64,000 nt of DNA from positions 16,460,560-16,524,559 of the forward strand of contig CM029129.1 of assembly GCA_016859345.1 (NCBI GenBank). The letters are read 5' to 3'. Below are positions 1 through 13,810 of the stretch, piece after piece. The stretch's first letter is position 1, and each line of letters opens with the position of its first letter. The position numbers were made by a program, and so were the translations under genes. A model generated the notes under the pieces. It saw only the letters and a list, made by a program, of their open reading frames with translations. It did no database searches and was not told where the DNA came from. Source of the stretch: Istiophorus platypterus. Its lineage: Eukaryota > Chordata > Actinopteri > Istiophoriformes > Istiophoridae.

Positions 1-1849
1 TGTGTAAGAAAAAGCAAGTAAGGAACATGAACATTTCTTTTCATGTGTAGAAATGAGACTGTTGTCAGAGCCAGCAGGTGAGACAGTAACACCCTTTATT
101 ATTCAGGCCTGACATCTGTCCAAACTGACTAATACCATATTATTACAAGGCCTTTGACTGGCCATAATGGTCTTTTTAACTCCTACCTTTTGTCCTCAGC
201 AAGACATTTCCAAAGTGTCCATTAGTGACAATACAACAATAGCAACTGACTCCATGCTACTCAGCTCTAACTGACTATTATATACCTATGGGAATCTAAG
301 GTGACTGTCACAAGTTGGGTTTAGTCCAAAAAAAAGAAAAAAAAAGAAAATGGGATTTAATCCTGAGTTGAAATAAATAAACTTTATTCCCGCAGCTAAT
401 TCAAATTACGGCTAATTCAATAGCATTCCGACTGTTGGATATATGTAGATTTACATCAAGGACACACTGTTTGATGTTGAGTATGGTTCGATGTCCCAGA
501 AGATTATCAAATCCAGCCTGGTGGTATGCAGACGCAGTGCTGATCCTTTTATCTACACAATCAAAATGCACTATTTTTTAAGGGCGCTATCAAGCCTTAT
601 ATATGATACCATTCACTGTATCAGGATTCAGATTGCATGTGAATGATGGGATGCCTATAATCCTGTTACTGTTTGGGATTTACTTATTTATTGATTTCAG
701 CATCACTGTTTGCTGTATCAGACCTGTATTAATTTACTGCTCTACAAGCTCAATATTTGATACTGCCACTGCTTCACATTGAAGGCATTCTCCTGGTGAA
801 ACAAAGGGTGGCTTTCATTGTTGAGGGGGTCACAGAAAACACAATGTATAAAGCAATTGTTCCTCAAAATTGCATCTAAATCACAAGACACGCCATTTTA
901 AGCCTTTCTTCAGTGGATCAGTTTTGATATAATATCGCTGGACTGACGACTTTATTCAAACACGAGTTTGTTTGGCTGCACTGTAACTGTTTCTCCTTGC
1001 TTTTCGGGTGAGGTAGCTGGTCAAGAGGTGCCTACTGTTATGTTAAGTCACACTTCCTGTTATCACCAGTAACCACAGCTGTCGACAAACCATTCAGGAC
1101 ACCACTGGATTACAACTTCAAGATAATGAGGAGAAGTTTAGCTCTTCATTACTGGGTTGTGCTCTGTAATGTCCAAGAAGATAAGCGTGTTTCTATAGCT
1201 ATGGGTTATCAGCAGTGCTGAGGTTATGTGTTGGCATGGAGCAGTCCTAAAAATGCTGGACTAGAAAAAAATCTGGGTTTATTTTTCCTCATGTCATGAA
1301 CCAAAATTAGATTCTCCCAAAGACCAAGACTAAAAATAACAAGCACATACCTTGTCAGCAAAATTTCCATATCATAAAATATTTTTAGAATTAAAAAAAA
1401 TGTTCTTTTTTTCTTTCTTTTTTTTTTGTCAACATAAGAAAGCTACACTATGTGTCTATTGGTTGACAGGATGATCTAATGGTGATCATCCTGTCCAGGC
1501 CACACAAAAATGAAAACATTTTATTGGTACCGCTTCAAGAGCTGAGAGATGGGTCTAGTTTTGCTTCCCAGGCACGCAAACACATATAAAGGCAAACTGC
1601 TGCATTTAGACAAACACAGCTGAATAATTTCCCAGGACTCGTCACGTGACCTGTATTGTTAGTGTGAGAATGAGGCACCGGCGTTCTGATCGAAGGAACC
1701 GTAGAAAAAGAAAAGAGTCTGACAAGCAACAGGATGTCAATTACACGGCAACAGTGAAATCCACACTTCATGTCGGCTTAAAGCTGTCAGCTGTCAATGG
1801 AGAGGAATGCCAGACAGCCGTGCTGAAGTCTGCTGTGGAGAACGGGTGG
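1..1849. other. intergenic, nothing recognised
   Basis: AT-rich unique-looking sequence with short A- and T-runs near 330 and 1420. No gene, RNA or repeat was recognised. Confidence 0.6.
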
Positions 1850-1856
1850 TTGTGTT

Positions 1857-1889
<33 letters not shown>

Positions 1890-1924
1890 TACTGTGTGTT
1901 ACTGTGTGTCTTGTGTGCGTGCGT
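1850..1924. repeat. imperfect (TG)n
   Basis: TG tract with ttactgtg interruptions. It accounts for the Val/Cys-rich open frames on both strands here. Confidence 0.95.
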
Positions 1925-2349
1925 GCTTGTATGCACTTTGTAACTGTAATTGGAAACAACCAGTCATCCATGAACACTTGCACTGCACAAAAAAAACACA
2001 CACAGACAACTCCTTTGACAGTAAATTAACAGAATAAGAAGTAATGCTCACATCTGCCAACACTTAGAAACAGATGCAATTATCACTTTAAGTATTCAAA
2101 CTGGTGCATGTTTTTATCTTCTTCTGACAAAATCCCATAAACATTAGTAGGGAGTTTCAATGGTGTTGCACTGTATCTTTTTTGTACTGAGTTCATTACC
2201 CCCCTTTGGACCTCTAAGTCGACAGCTACAGGTCCGTAGCTAAGCTAGCTGCTCTGTGGCGGCCAATAGAGACGAAAAGGAGATTGTTAAGTGGTTAGAA
2301 CATGTGACAACTTCCCCACTATTGTAAAGTTTTGGGGGCAGTGATCCAA

Positions 2350-2425
2350 GGTCTGGATGAAAAATCGAGGGATCACCAAAGTAATTAGGATTCAAAGATG
2401 GGGGACCATGAATATCCATTCACTG
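2350..2425 (+). repeat. fragment of a common perciform dispersed repeat
   Basis: The stretch from ctggatgaaaaatcgagg through gatcaccaaagtaattagga to gggaccatgaatatccat matches, from memory, a very abundant perciform repeat that carries 'gggaccatgaatgtctgt' after 'gatcaccaaagtcattagga'. Only the middle of the family is kept. No coding potential was seen. Confidence 0.6.
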
Positions 2426-2659
2426 ACGTGTGCTGTTAGCGTGGCTTAAAACAGTGTATGTTGTTAGTGTTTTTATAGATTTTTTTTCAACATATACCTA
2501 ATGTCCTTAAACCCACATCTGCAACCTGAAGACCAAGAAATACCATAATATACAGAAACAATACAAAGTAGCACAAAATACACTTTTTGCATTGTACTGT
2601 TTAAAAATACATATGTTCATATATTATACATACATGGCTGTGCATGCATGTTTAGACAT

Positions 2660-2930
2660 ACCATACCTGTCTCTTCATGTAATCTCAGACTGACTCCATG
2701 ATGTTGAGATCAGGGCTCTGTGGGGGCCAGACCATCTGTTGCAGGACTCCTTGTTCTTGTTGTGTCTGAAGATAGCTCTTTGTGACTCTGGCTGTTTGTT
2801 TTTGGTCACTGTCATGCTGCAGAATGAATCTGTGTCCAGTCAGAAACCAAACTGATGGTACTGCATGATGGATAAGAATCTAAACATCTAAAGTGCCTAC
2901 AACCTTTGCACAGTATTGTACGTACCCATA
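2660..2930 (-). mobile_element. Tc1/mariner transposase fragment (dead)
   Basis: On the minus strand the frame reads TGHRFILQHDSDQKQTARVT, then after a short linker QQMVWPPQSPDLNIMESV, with a stop right after. HDSD and PPQSPDLN...E are the catalytic D...D34E signatures of Tc1-type transposases (normally QHDNDPKHT and WPxQSPDLNxIE). The run covers only about 50 codons of a ~340-residue protein; the DNA-binding half and the usual start are missing, so it cannot act. Sequence around 2886-2925 (agtgcctacaacctttgcac) resembles the terminal region of fish Tc1-like elements. No second terminal repeat was found. Confidence 0.85.
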
Positions 2931-3719
2931 AAACTACAACATAGTACTATTACAACAGAACAAATAATCAGTTTATCCCCACCTTGTATCGGTGTCAATA
3001 AGATACGGGTTACAAGAAATAGACCACAAAGTGATATTCAAATAAAAAAAATATGGCGACCATAGTCAGGGGTCAAACAGAAATGAACAATAATATAGAA
3101 TAGATAAAGTAACAGGGATCAGACCATTTCAAGGAATGTAGAATGAGCAGCCTGGTATCACCAAGTTCAGCTTCTTATTTCTTAAAGTAATTTCTTATGT
3201 TTTGTTTTTTGTATGTCATTTCATGCCACATCATTTGTCTTGGGGCTAGCCCCGGATCCGGTAACATGAAAAAGACATTTTAAAAATATCTATGCATTGA
3301 AGGACATTTCACTACCAAAATGTCCTTCAGCGTGGCTCATTATACACTATCTCTTGAGATCAGGTAGGAATCAGCTATGCGGTAGATTAGAATTGGTTGA
3401 TAAATGCACGAGAGGACAATAAATTAATAAAACAATAAAATCATAAAATAGTGACGAACGCAATCAATAAAATTTCTGAAAAAAATAAATAGACTAGAAA
3501 CATTTGAAACAAGAGGGCTTTTGTGACTGAACTCCTAATGTATTAATCAGGAAAAGGCTAACAAATGCTATGGCAAAAAACAGTGTAGCACAATTCACTT
3601 TATTATGCCAGATACTTCTTGAATATGTAATAATAACTTCACAGGACATTTAAAGAGGGAATTAGGTCTAATAACAGATTGAAGAAGCTGAAAAAGACAA
3701 TGAATTTTGTGATTAAGGT

Positions 3720-4010
3720 TTATTCTCCTTTTCAAATATTTACAGGAGCTGATTACTCTTAAAAGCAGGAGATGGATAGGCCTTACAGCGGGACTACGCT
3801 ACTCCTCCTCTCAGTCAGACTTTCTGTCTTGCCCATCTGTTGCCTGGCAGCGTGTAATCTACCAGAGTGACTTTATTAGTCTCTAAACGAAAAACTGCTT
3901 TGATTAATGACTGAATTCTCCTGGTGTCCATGTGCTCTAATTAACTATTCTCAGTAGGTGCTAAGCCGTGCTCTGACTGTCAGCACCCAAAAGCAGCATG
4001 AAAGGAGGAA
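3720..4010. promoter_or_regulatory. candidate conserved non-coding element
   Basis: Non-repetitive block with homeodomain-type cores (ttgattaatgac, ctaattaac) and no open frame. It resembles vertebrate enhancer sequence in composition only; conservation cannot be tested here. Confidence 0.2.
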
Positions 4011-4290
4011 TAAGGTAGCATAAAGAGCTGAATGTCAGTACGTTCAATTCAATGCAAGACTTATGTAAAATTGTTGTTTGTTTTTTTTCACGTGATCCCG
4101 ACGTATATTACCGCCATGTGTTTTCACTTTCAATGCGCTTTACAAGTCTGTGTAACCTTTAGCTGAAATATCCTGAAACCAAACCCCAGAATGTGTAGCG
4201 CAAACAAGGACACACACAAACACACACAAACCATAATTTAGTGGGGGGAAATAACTCAGGCATGATGGGAAGCTGCTATTGACCTTGTGC

Positions 4291-4341
4291 ATGTGTCTGT
4301 GTGTGTGTTCGTGTGTGTGAGTGTGTGTGTGTGTGTGTGGG
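4291..4341. repeat. imperfect (TG)n
   Basis: Short TG-rich tract with single-base interruptions. Confidence 0.9.
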
Positions 4342-5999
4342 TCACTTTGTTTGTGCCTGCCCTTTCGTGTGTGTTTCCACTAAATTAAGAAGTTATTAGG
4401 ACTTAAAAACCCTATCCTATTTCACGCGGGGAACCTCTGGGGGAAACGAGGATTACTCTTCAAAGCCGCCGTTTAGCTCTTTTTATGTTGTAACACTTAA
4501 TATTTTATGTCAATGTGATGGTTGGAGCACTTACAGAGGTCATGTGTCAAAGTTAGACCCTGCATGCATGTTACTTGCCAGTTGCTAATTATATGTGTTA
4601 TGGATTTGATACTTCTGACAAACAAGAAATAAATTACTTCCAATGAGGCAAACTGCAAAATATTTGATGTCTTCATTTCATCCCAAAACACGTTTTGCTT
4701 GGGCAAGTAGCAACAACATGTCTCCTTTTGCTGTTGTTGCTTCCTTTGAAAGTAAGACTTAGATTGTATAATTTGACAGAATTTGATGAATGAGACTCAA
4801 CTTACCAAACTGTAAACATCCAATGAAATTAATTAGAATTTAAGCTTAGAAGTGTCAAATTTATACTGAAGTAAACTAAAGCCTTCAAGACAGCATTGAT
4901 TCTGATTGATGTTGACTTTTTCACACCAAAATGACAAAATAACTAATATTCTACCAACTAGGGGATAATACACACAGTATAAAGAAGCTAATGACAAGTA
5001 GGTTTAACACAGTCATAGAGCTTTTCAACTTATATACCGCACGGAAGGTTTTTCAAGTCAACAAACAAAGCGCCCAACAACAGTCCCAAATCTTTCATCC
5101 CCAGTGCAGCTGAAGTAAGTACATCTTCACATAAACAAGCACAAGGGGAAACGTAGCGCTGTTAAAGGATGGTGTGAAGCCACAGGGCTGCCGCAGTCGG
5201 AAAAGGTCCCTCGTGACTTCAGGTCAATTACGACAAAAGACTACAGTCATGATTAAAAGCTTTATAGTGTGTCTAGTCACTGCCGGCGCTAAAAGTGTTT
5301 ACACACATGCCCTAATTGCAAATCAGACTTTTGTCGACTGTAGTTGGGAAGTCAATGGACTACAAAGATTGCAGTCAAATAAATATGCATCTCTGTAATC
5401 ATTGGGTAAGCTATTAGGAAGTCTATCAAACATTAAAGTCATGTGTGCAAATTAAAAATAGACAGAAAGAAAGAAAAGTGGGTAAATTAGTCTATTGTTT
5501 AAAGCTGTGCTGATGGAAAACGGAAAACAACATACAAATCATTAAGTTTTGCTTTCTTGCCAAATCGCATTCTTATTCAGTGGACTCTTTTATTATTAGC
5601 AAACCTCTGTGGAGATGCCTCTCCTCCTCAATCGGTCTGGCATCATATTGCATTATCTTTCTGGGCTGAACGCAGCGAGGGACTATATCAGATTTCTCAC
5701 AGCCATGAGACTGAGATGGATTGCGAATCAAAAAGATAGAGACAGATCTCTGGCGGAGACAGTCCTCATGTTCCTCCTCACAGCTGCTGCCAACGGCAGG
5801 TCACTTTGGTCTCATTGTGCTATTTAGAGTCTCTGACACAACAGGGAAACTCTACCCATCTCCATTATGATGGAGTGATGGATTCACTCATTAATATTGC
5901 GGCTGAGTTACAAACCGAAGAACTTGTTTTGTGATTTTGTGAGCCTGTCACTTAACCTGTTCACTTCTCCTCCCCAAAACTGTCTCTAGGGAGGGGGTC

Positions 6000-6006
<7 letters not shown>
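4342..6006. other. intergenic, nothing recognised
   Basis: AT-rich, no supported gene. Open frames around 5174-5827 have no recognisable domains or splice context. Confidence 0.55.

Positions 6007-6056
<50 letters not shown>
6007..6056. repeat. (GT)25 microsatellite
   Basis: Essentially perfect GT tract. Confidence 0.98.
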
Positions 6057-6059
<3 letters not shown>

Positions 6060-9000
6060 AGTGCTTATTTGCATGTGCAAAACCATCACTGTATCATTAT
6101 GGTTTGATGTTTGTTAGTTTGTTGACTCTCTCGGTGTTAGAGCAACATTGGCTGGAGAAGGAAGTGTAGGAGAGCTTTAATATTTAATGGTCTGGAGCTC
6201 TTATAACTACCGTGCCAGTTCAGACAAACTGAAAAGCTTCTGCTACAGTGGAACTTTCTTGTCCTCATGTCAAAGAGCTCTAAAAATATCAGTTGATGTT
6301 TTCCAAAATGAACGGCAGCTTGTATAACCCGTCTTCATGACGGTCCCCAGGCCATTTGTGAGTTATAAATGACATTTTTAGGATTCTTTCCATTAATTAT
6401 AAACTACTTCTTTTTCGCTGAAGTAATTGTCCCATGAAAACCCCCCCGGAATATTAATGGAAACTAAATGAATAGATAAGTAGTTTAAAAGAAAACAAAC
6501 TGACTGACAGCGATTACTTATTTTGTTAGAAAGTAATGTGCTCCGACATTATGCCAGCTGGATAAAAACTGTCTCATTTCAAACTAGATTACCAAAATTA
6601 CAGAAGTCCAGCAACGTCCTCTTTATAATGTAATCAGTGTTTAACAAGCTCAAGGTCCACTTACTAGCTTTCACAAGAGCTTTCAATTGTACCCTGCGTT
6701 TTGTTTGTTTGTTTTTCTAATTTGTTTTTACGTCTCCAAGGCCAATTCTGAACTTCCTTCCTCAGTCATGTCAATTTCAGATCGACCGTTAAGTTCCATA
6801 TCGCATTGTTTCATAAGCTGTGCATGAGTCCAAGTGCAACGTTATTGACAGGAACCATCATGTTCCAAATGTGTTCATCCCTTTTACAACAATAATAATA
6901 TACATTGTTAATCCTGTTTCTGTTTTATTTCCCCCTGAAAACAAATTTATTTTTTGTTTTTTTTGTTTTTTTACTACATCTCTGTTTCTTTCATAATAGC
7001 TGAAGCGCGCCCTGTGGCGCCCCTGGTTAGGAAACACTGACTTGTTTTCTCCACTCATGTGTACCAAACTTTTCTTGTTTGTAGAGTGAAGGCAGTAAAT
7101 TATTGAGTACAAGAGCTCCCCCTTGTGACAACATCCGATGCTCACAACAACATGTTTTTTTCCCCCTCAGAGGAGATTCTGGTTGGATGAGTGTTAGTAT
7201 TTGTTGACAGTGTTACGAGTGAGTGCAGCTGACAAAAACGAACCGAGACCAAATCTTAAAAAAGCCTCACATTTCATCGCTCAATTCCCACAGTCCCCGT
7301 CCGTGATGATGGACAACTCATTCTCAGAAACAGAAGGTGGTGGAGGATCATTGAAATGAGGGAGAATCAACCAGGATGGAGAGGAAAAGGGGCAGATGTG
7401 TGCATGTCTTTGTTTTGGTGAAACCAGCTGTATTCAGGCACCATGCAGCCACCTGTTTGACAAAGTATCTAACTTATGTGAATCTCAGAGTCTTGACACC
7501 TTGTAAGCAAACCCAAAGTGGACTCTTATGGCCTCCACTTTGGATTTTGAGACCTCAGAAAGTCCCTGAATTGACTGTAGTAGGTAGCGCTACCTAGACT
7601 GTGTGGGTCCAGATAGATTTGTTGGTTAGGTTTCTGCTTTATAAGTCTTTGCCTCCCACTAGGTGGAATCACTGTACTCAAAAGTATATGTACTGACGTC
7701 CGTTGTCCTCCAGTGCAGGTACTTTTCTTAGATTTTCTGCAGTGAGGCAGAAAACACTTTCCGGTGTGCCTCTTCCTTCTCTTTTATCTCTCTGGGGGTT
7801 GCCTTTACTCTTTATGGGGCTAGATAAACTGCTTGTCTTCATCTGTCACAAACGGTCCTGTCTGCGAAAGAAAAATCCTCAAGGCCTAAAGTGGGTCAAG
7901 TGTAATTCAGTATTTGCAGTATGAATTACAAAATGTCATTATTCCTGCCCTATCAAAGTAATTATGGTCTGTGAAGCGGACAAGATAAACTGTGGCAAGG
8001 AAGTTGAACTGGTGGATATTTGAAGCAAATTTTACAACATTCTGGCATAACCATTCATCCGTTGTCTTTAAAAGATAAGGGATAAAATGATTCCTTAGAG
8101 TATTAAAGTTTTTACTGCAGATGGTGATTGTCAGGCATACCACACTATAATAGAGGGCCATTATATTTGAAGGCTCTCCTCTGGCAGTTACACAGTAAGG
8201 CGTAATTTGCCAGAGAGGAAATGATTTGTTACTGCTCTGGAAGGTTCCTGGAGAGGATTATGTGATCATTCTAGGAAAAATGTAGACAGTTTGATACTGC
8301 AGAAGTCATTTCCTAGCTTGTACTAAACAGTCTTTTACTCGTTGGTACAGGTTGTAAAATAAAATGTGTCATCCTCTATGGCTGTGAATTACAAGTAAGC
8401 ATACAGCTCAGCGTAACAAACGTTCAGTACGTTTTGAACGATTTGTATACGATTGTATACGAGCATTTTCGCATTGCTTTCGAAGGGATTATATTAGAAA
8501 TTAGCTCTTGTTCAATTCTGTTCTTCTGTTTGTCTTTAGTAACAGCTGCATCATTTCCTTGTTCCCTGTGACAGGTCGGATTGTAGTTTTCCCTGTAAGT
8601 CAGATGAAAATATTTAATCCTTATGGACAACAGTTGAAGAAATCACATTTACTGTGGTGGAACTTTCTCTAGGTATTTGATAAAAAAAAAAAAAACCTTT
8701 ACTTATCAAAACTTTACTACTGTAATATCTGACACTTGCTTATTATAATCAGTGCCAACAGATGTGACGCTTTACCAAACCAACACAGCTGGCTAAAGAG
8801 GGTTTCCTCATGTTGACTCGCTCTTCTAAACATGCACAGCTACCAACCAAAATGAGTTCAGTATACACTGAATTTTCAACACCAGCTGCAAACAGCTGGA
8901 GAAGAGAATGCAGGTGGCCCTCCTCTGAGAGCACACCTATAGCACACAGTTGCATTGTCCTGTTTCACTAAATTCTTAAGACAGGATTTTCTTTAGAAGT

Positions 9001-9999
9001 ATGCAGAACAGCGAGTATGGCCTCCTATTTAGGAACAAAAGAAAATGACAATCCATTCGTGCTGCAAAATTAACACGTTCACAGTCTCAGATACAGCTAA
9101 TGGCAATTTATTAATCCATGAGGGACTTTGAATCAAAAAAATAGCTCTGATTTTTGGACGGGTATAAACCGCCAGCAGATGTCACTGTGCTTCCTCCGAA
9201 TATGATGAGAAACAGGAGGGGCCCCAACAGAGCAAAACAACAACAGAAAAGGAGATTTGTGTGACAAAGGCAGACTTGGTTAACAGGGCTGCTTTACTTT
9301 TATGTTTTACTGCCTTTAAACAAAAAAAAATCATTACTATCTACAATAGTTGTGGTCAGAAAAGGTAAATAGCAGGAGAAGCATAAACTATAAATTTAGG
9401 GATCATATTTTAAAGACTGCAATGTGTCAGGCTGAAGTTTGTGACAAGTTTGATTCTTCTGGTTTACATCACATAGAATTGTGGTGTTTGTATATAAATT
9501 GAGTATCATCAGGAGCATGAGGGGTTTGCTTCAAACTGGATTGAGTCTGACAGGCTTGGACCACCTGCTGTATGCCTGTTAGTTATCATTGGCTCGCTCT
9601 TGTAAAAAATAGTCATTTTTTCATTTCTTTCAATGCAATTTAGCTGAAGAATTCCACCCTGAGTTTTAAGTCTTCTGTTTTCAGTAGCAAGTTGAAGAAG
9701 GTTAAGATGAAAATGTCAGTTTGTTGGAAACGAAATGAAAGAAAAAGCTTCATGGGCTTTTGGAAGGCAGCGATGGAGATGGGTGTCATGTCTTATAGAA
9801 TGTGTAACACTGACTGTGTTTTGTCAACAGAGAGTTGTTGCCCTCTGGTTCTCCAGCTACTATCAAGTGTATCTGGTGCTTAGTCGCAGAGGTTGTCAAC
9901 CACTGCACCAGAGTTGGGGGCCTGTACAGTCCAGTGGTTATTCATACCCCGACCACGTACCTCAGAGTTTACTCCTTCTCGTCTGGCTGCGGGATCTCA
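6057..9999. other. intergenic, nothing recognised
   Basis: No gene, RNA or clear mobile element. Short frames at 6858-7145, 7376-7924 and 8424-8955 look like chance. Confidence 0.55.
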
Positions 10000-10007
10000 G
10001 TGTGTGT

Positions 10008-10070
<63 letters not shown>
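10000..10070. repeat. (TG)n microsatellite
   Basis: About 35 TG units with one GGG and one CG interruption. Confidence 0.98.
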
Positions 10071-10248
10071 CTCCTTCAGTGATAATTGCTGCAGATACAG
10101 GTCACACACAGTCACACACATTACCATAAACTACAGGACATGCGGCTTTGTGCACATGTACATATACAGTGTGACCAGGTACAAAATGATTGATCACTGA
10201 GCACAATTCACTCTCCTCCTACTGGAATAGTTTCCATAACAAATACAC

Positions 10249-10250
<2 letters not shown>

Positions 10251-10295
<45 letters not shown>

Positions 10296-10351
10296 CACAC
10301 ACACACCATTCTTAAGAATCCTTGTCCATTAGAGAAAGAGAGAGAGAGAGA
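10251..10351. repeat. (AC)n plus nearby (AG)n
   Basis: AC tract 10251-10306 interrupted by ATGC, then a short AG run at 10331-10351. Confidence 0.95.
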
Positions 10352-13300
10352 AACAGAAAAGATGGAGAAATAGCATCAAATAAGAGAATGAGATAGTAGA
10401 TCTAAGTATTATTGGAGTGATGCTTCAGAACAAAGCAATCACTGATTTCACTCTCTTGCTATAGCTTTGCTGATTGTCTTTATAAGTACTAAGTATACTT
10501 CATCGGAGACACCTAAAAAGTGATCCATTGGGTTGCATTGTTTAAAATTATGAATGGATGTTTGAGTAAACCAAGAGGGTTAGATTAGTACTACCATAGA
10601 TGCTTCACAGTCTTAACAAGCTTACTGATTCACAGATATTCCTCTTCTTTTTTATTCAGGGCTCTTATTAATCTTCTCAGCACGTGACTGTGTTTCATAA
10701 AATCCGTTCCACTTGTATGTACTGTTTAAGATGCATCTGCAAGGTCATATAAAGTCCTAGGAACATATTAGCATTTTAATAGAGCAGCAAAGTCCTTTTT
10801 GTTTCTGGTAAACACATATAAACAAAACTGCAGCATTTGATTGTTCTACATATTGGAATATCATTGGAGTCCTCTGTTGCTTGTTTTGACTGTTAGTGAA
10901 ATGTATTCAGAGTTTTTCCCTCATCATGCACATTTTTTACATGCTGAAATGACCGATTCAGCTCAGGGGGAAATTGATATGTGCAGTGAAGTATACATGC
11001 CCAGCGCTACTGATTTTCAAGGCATAGGGATGTGCCAAGTTGTCCATGGTTGTTTATCAGTGGAAGTTGTGATGCACACTAGCGCATGTCAAAACTGTCC
11101 GAAACTGTTTGGAAAGACACCTTCATCATGCACACTGTAGATGTTTCTCAACCAATTAGATAACCTGCAGATAACTGACATCCTTGCAAATGTTCAGAAG
11201 CATTGTGGTGTTTCCGGACCCTTTGTATTAACAGCAGTACATCATTCAGCAACATAAGCCCCCAGGAAACCTTAATAGTAGCAGCAGTTTGTTTTTATCA
11301 ATACATAGTCAAAATGATGAATTTTTGATATATTTCATATATCTGAATAAGCACAGTAATCCAGCAAGCAATTATGCATTAGCATTTTTTTCAGCAGACG
11401 CTTTGACTTATTGTAAGTAAAGCAAAGATATGACATAATAACAAGGGCTCTGTTCTTAAAGTGTCCCAGTTAGTCACAACAGTGTGACAGTGAGTCAGCA
11501 GATGCAATACCAGGACCCTGAAACCAAAGCAGATAAATGGAATTCATTCATCCTCACTTTTATTATTCATACCTATGATTTTCGTATAGCGACTCTTCAA
11601 AATATCCTCCATAAAAAGAGGCAGACCCTTCTAAACCAAGAACACCGATAAGACAGATTCATTTCTGTGATTTTACTTTATAATTTGTTAAATCTCTATT
11701 TTTGTCAGATTTTCTTCATCGAGCCCCTAAATAAAAAAAAAAAAAAAACACTCCACCCACATTTCTGCCTCCCCCTTGGGTGGTCAGGAATTCTCCTGCC
11801 CATTCACAGGCCATTTGAAGAAAACGCTTACAGCACAGCAGCTGTCAGAGCTTTGCACAGTGCAGACACTGGTGTTTCAAAAAAGAACAAAAATAATCAG
11901 AGTGGATCTGTAAAAATAAGGGCATGAAACCAATAAGAAAACCAAAACAATCAGCCATCGGGTTTACAGAGGAGCAGCTGTACAGTGCTGATTGTGCTTA
12001 AAGTGAACATGGAGGGAGTGTGCTATAGAGGCATTCAGGATGGGGGTCTTGTTGACCTTTGAAATTGTGCAAGTGCTTAAGTGTACATTATGTGCATTTT
12101 GTTGCTAAAAGGCTCATTAGGTGATGGTTATTCTATTATTTTGGATGTGAGAAAATGTCACACCTCGAGTGATGAAATTTCAACATTAAAGTGAAGTCAA
12201 GGTTAGGTCATGGTATTGATCTGTGACCTCAGTCCGGATATAACCCACCACAGAAAATGTGGCTGGTGTCATAGCAGCAGTTAATGCTACATTCTCAGAG
12301 AGCTTTGCAGTAAAAAAACAAATAATAAACTGTCCAATATAAAAATTGACTCCCAGAGTCGAGAGGTAAGAGGAACACGGGAAAAATTGTCAGAAAATGA
12401 AAATGGCACCGATGTAACTCAGATGACTTCAGTAAGCCTTTTATTTGGAAAGAGACCGATACAGTTGAGGAGGCATCAGATACAGAAAAACGAGAATATG
12501 CAGCAACAATTAATTTATTTTTTTCCAACCAAATCTGCATTTGGTTTTTCTATGCAGATTTTTTTTTTTTCTTCATTTTAGAAATTTTCAATGTATGGAT
12601 GAACTTGTATGAGGATAATCGGGTAACACAACAACAACAACAACAATCCTAAAACCAGGATTTTAACCAGAGCTGCTAAGAGTTTGGCTCTCATAGGAGC
12701 AGAGTACTAAAATCGTTCATTGAAACGTTGAATGTCAGATGGATCAGAGAAGGCAGTAAACCACTGAGGAGGATGCAGTTTTGCAAGTTAAAGAATTGTG
12801 ACTTGTTGGCAGAGGTTTGAATGCCCTCTAGTTATCTTTGCTGTCAAACTATTTAACCAGAGATTGATGAGGTTTCAGACCATTTCTGACAGCGCACCCT
12901 TCCCCGTGTAAATTATGTATTTCTACCCATGTGTCTCGCTTTTCTTTGTTTCCTGTGTCGTGTTTGTGCATTGATGCATCTCCTTTGTGCTGCTTTTTGG
13001 CCAATGTAAGGTATATAGTGGAACATTGACAGATGGCCATGGCAAGTGACTAATTTGCTTCGTTTATTAGGTTTATAAAGTGGGGTTCTCCACAAAGTAG
13101 ATCACTACTGCTAATGTTTTCAGTGGAGTTTTTGGCGTTTTTGAAATCATAGAAATGTGTCTCTGGAGCTCATTTTCAGATTACAAAGAAAATCCTTCAT
13201 GCCAAAGCAGGCTGTGTTTGAAGTAAACCTGTTTAATCTGCACATGTTTTGCTGCACATGTTTTGCTACAACTAATGTGGAAAACAATCATTGGGGATAT

Positions 13301-13489
13301 GTTAGGACAATGCAGGCAACCCTCAAAGCCCCTTCTCACTTGATTGGACCTCTCCTCGGGACTGACTGGAGGTGTGTAGACGGTGTTTGATTTATTGCTC
13401 CCTCACTTTTCAGTTGGTTTTGTTGCACCTGTTAGGCTGCTAAACTTACACTGTTATTATTCATCTTATTGCATAACATCAGGAAATTC
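10352..13489. other. intergenic, nothing recognised
   Basis: AT-rich DNA with an A16 run near 11733 and a short ACA repeat near 12630. No supported gene; the 99-residue frame at 10841 has no recognisable content. Confidence 0.55.
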
Positions 13490-13810
13490 CCAGCATAGCT
13501 TCATCCAACCTCCACCTTGACCGGAGGTCTAATTAGCCAAGGTGTAGGTGTGCAGGGCCTTCAGATTATCTTAGTTTAGCTTAATTACTGATTTGTGGGT
13601 GGGATTAGTAGCAGCTCTGATCAAAGGAGCTTTCCCCACTTCCTCTCTTCACACACTTAAGGACAATTTGTCTCCCCTAATCTGTACATCCCGTCCATTT
13701 TTGGCCAGGTTTGCTCTGAATCCTCAGCCCGCCGTCGACCTCGAGGCATCACTTGATTGGCTCCATCAAAGAGGAAGAGTGAGCCAGACAGGGCATTATA
13801 AACTACAGAT
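13490..13810. promoter_or_regulatory. candidate conserved non-coding element
   Basis: Unique-looking sequence with tctaattagcc and cttaattactg cores and balanced base composition. It contains no sensible coding frame. Composition-based suggestion only. Confidence 0.2.
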
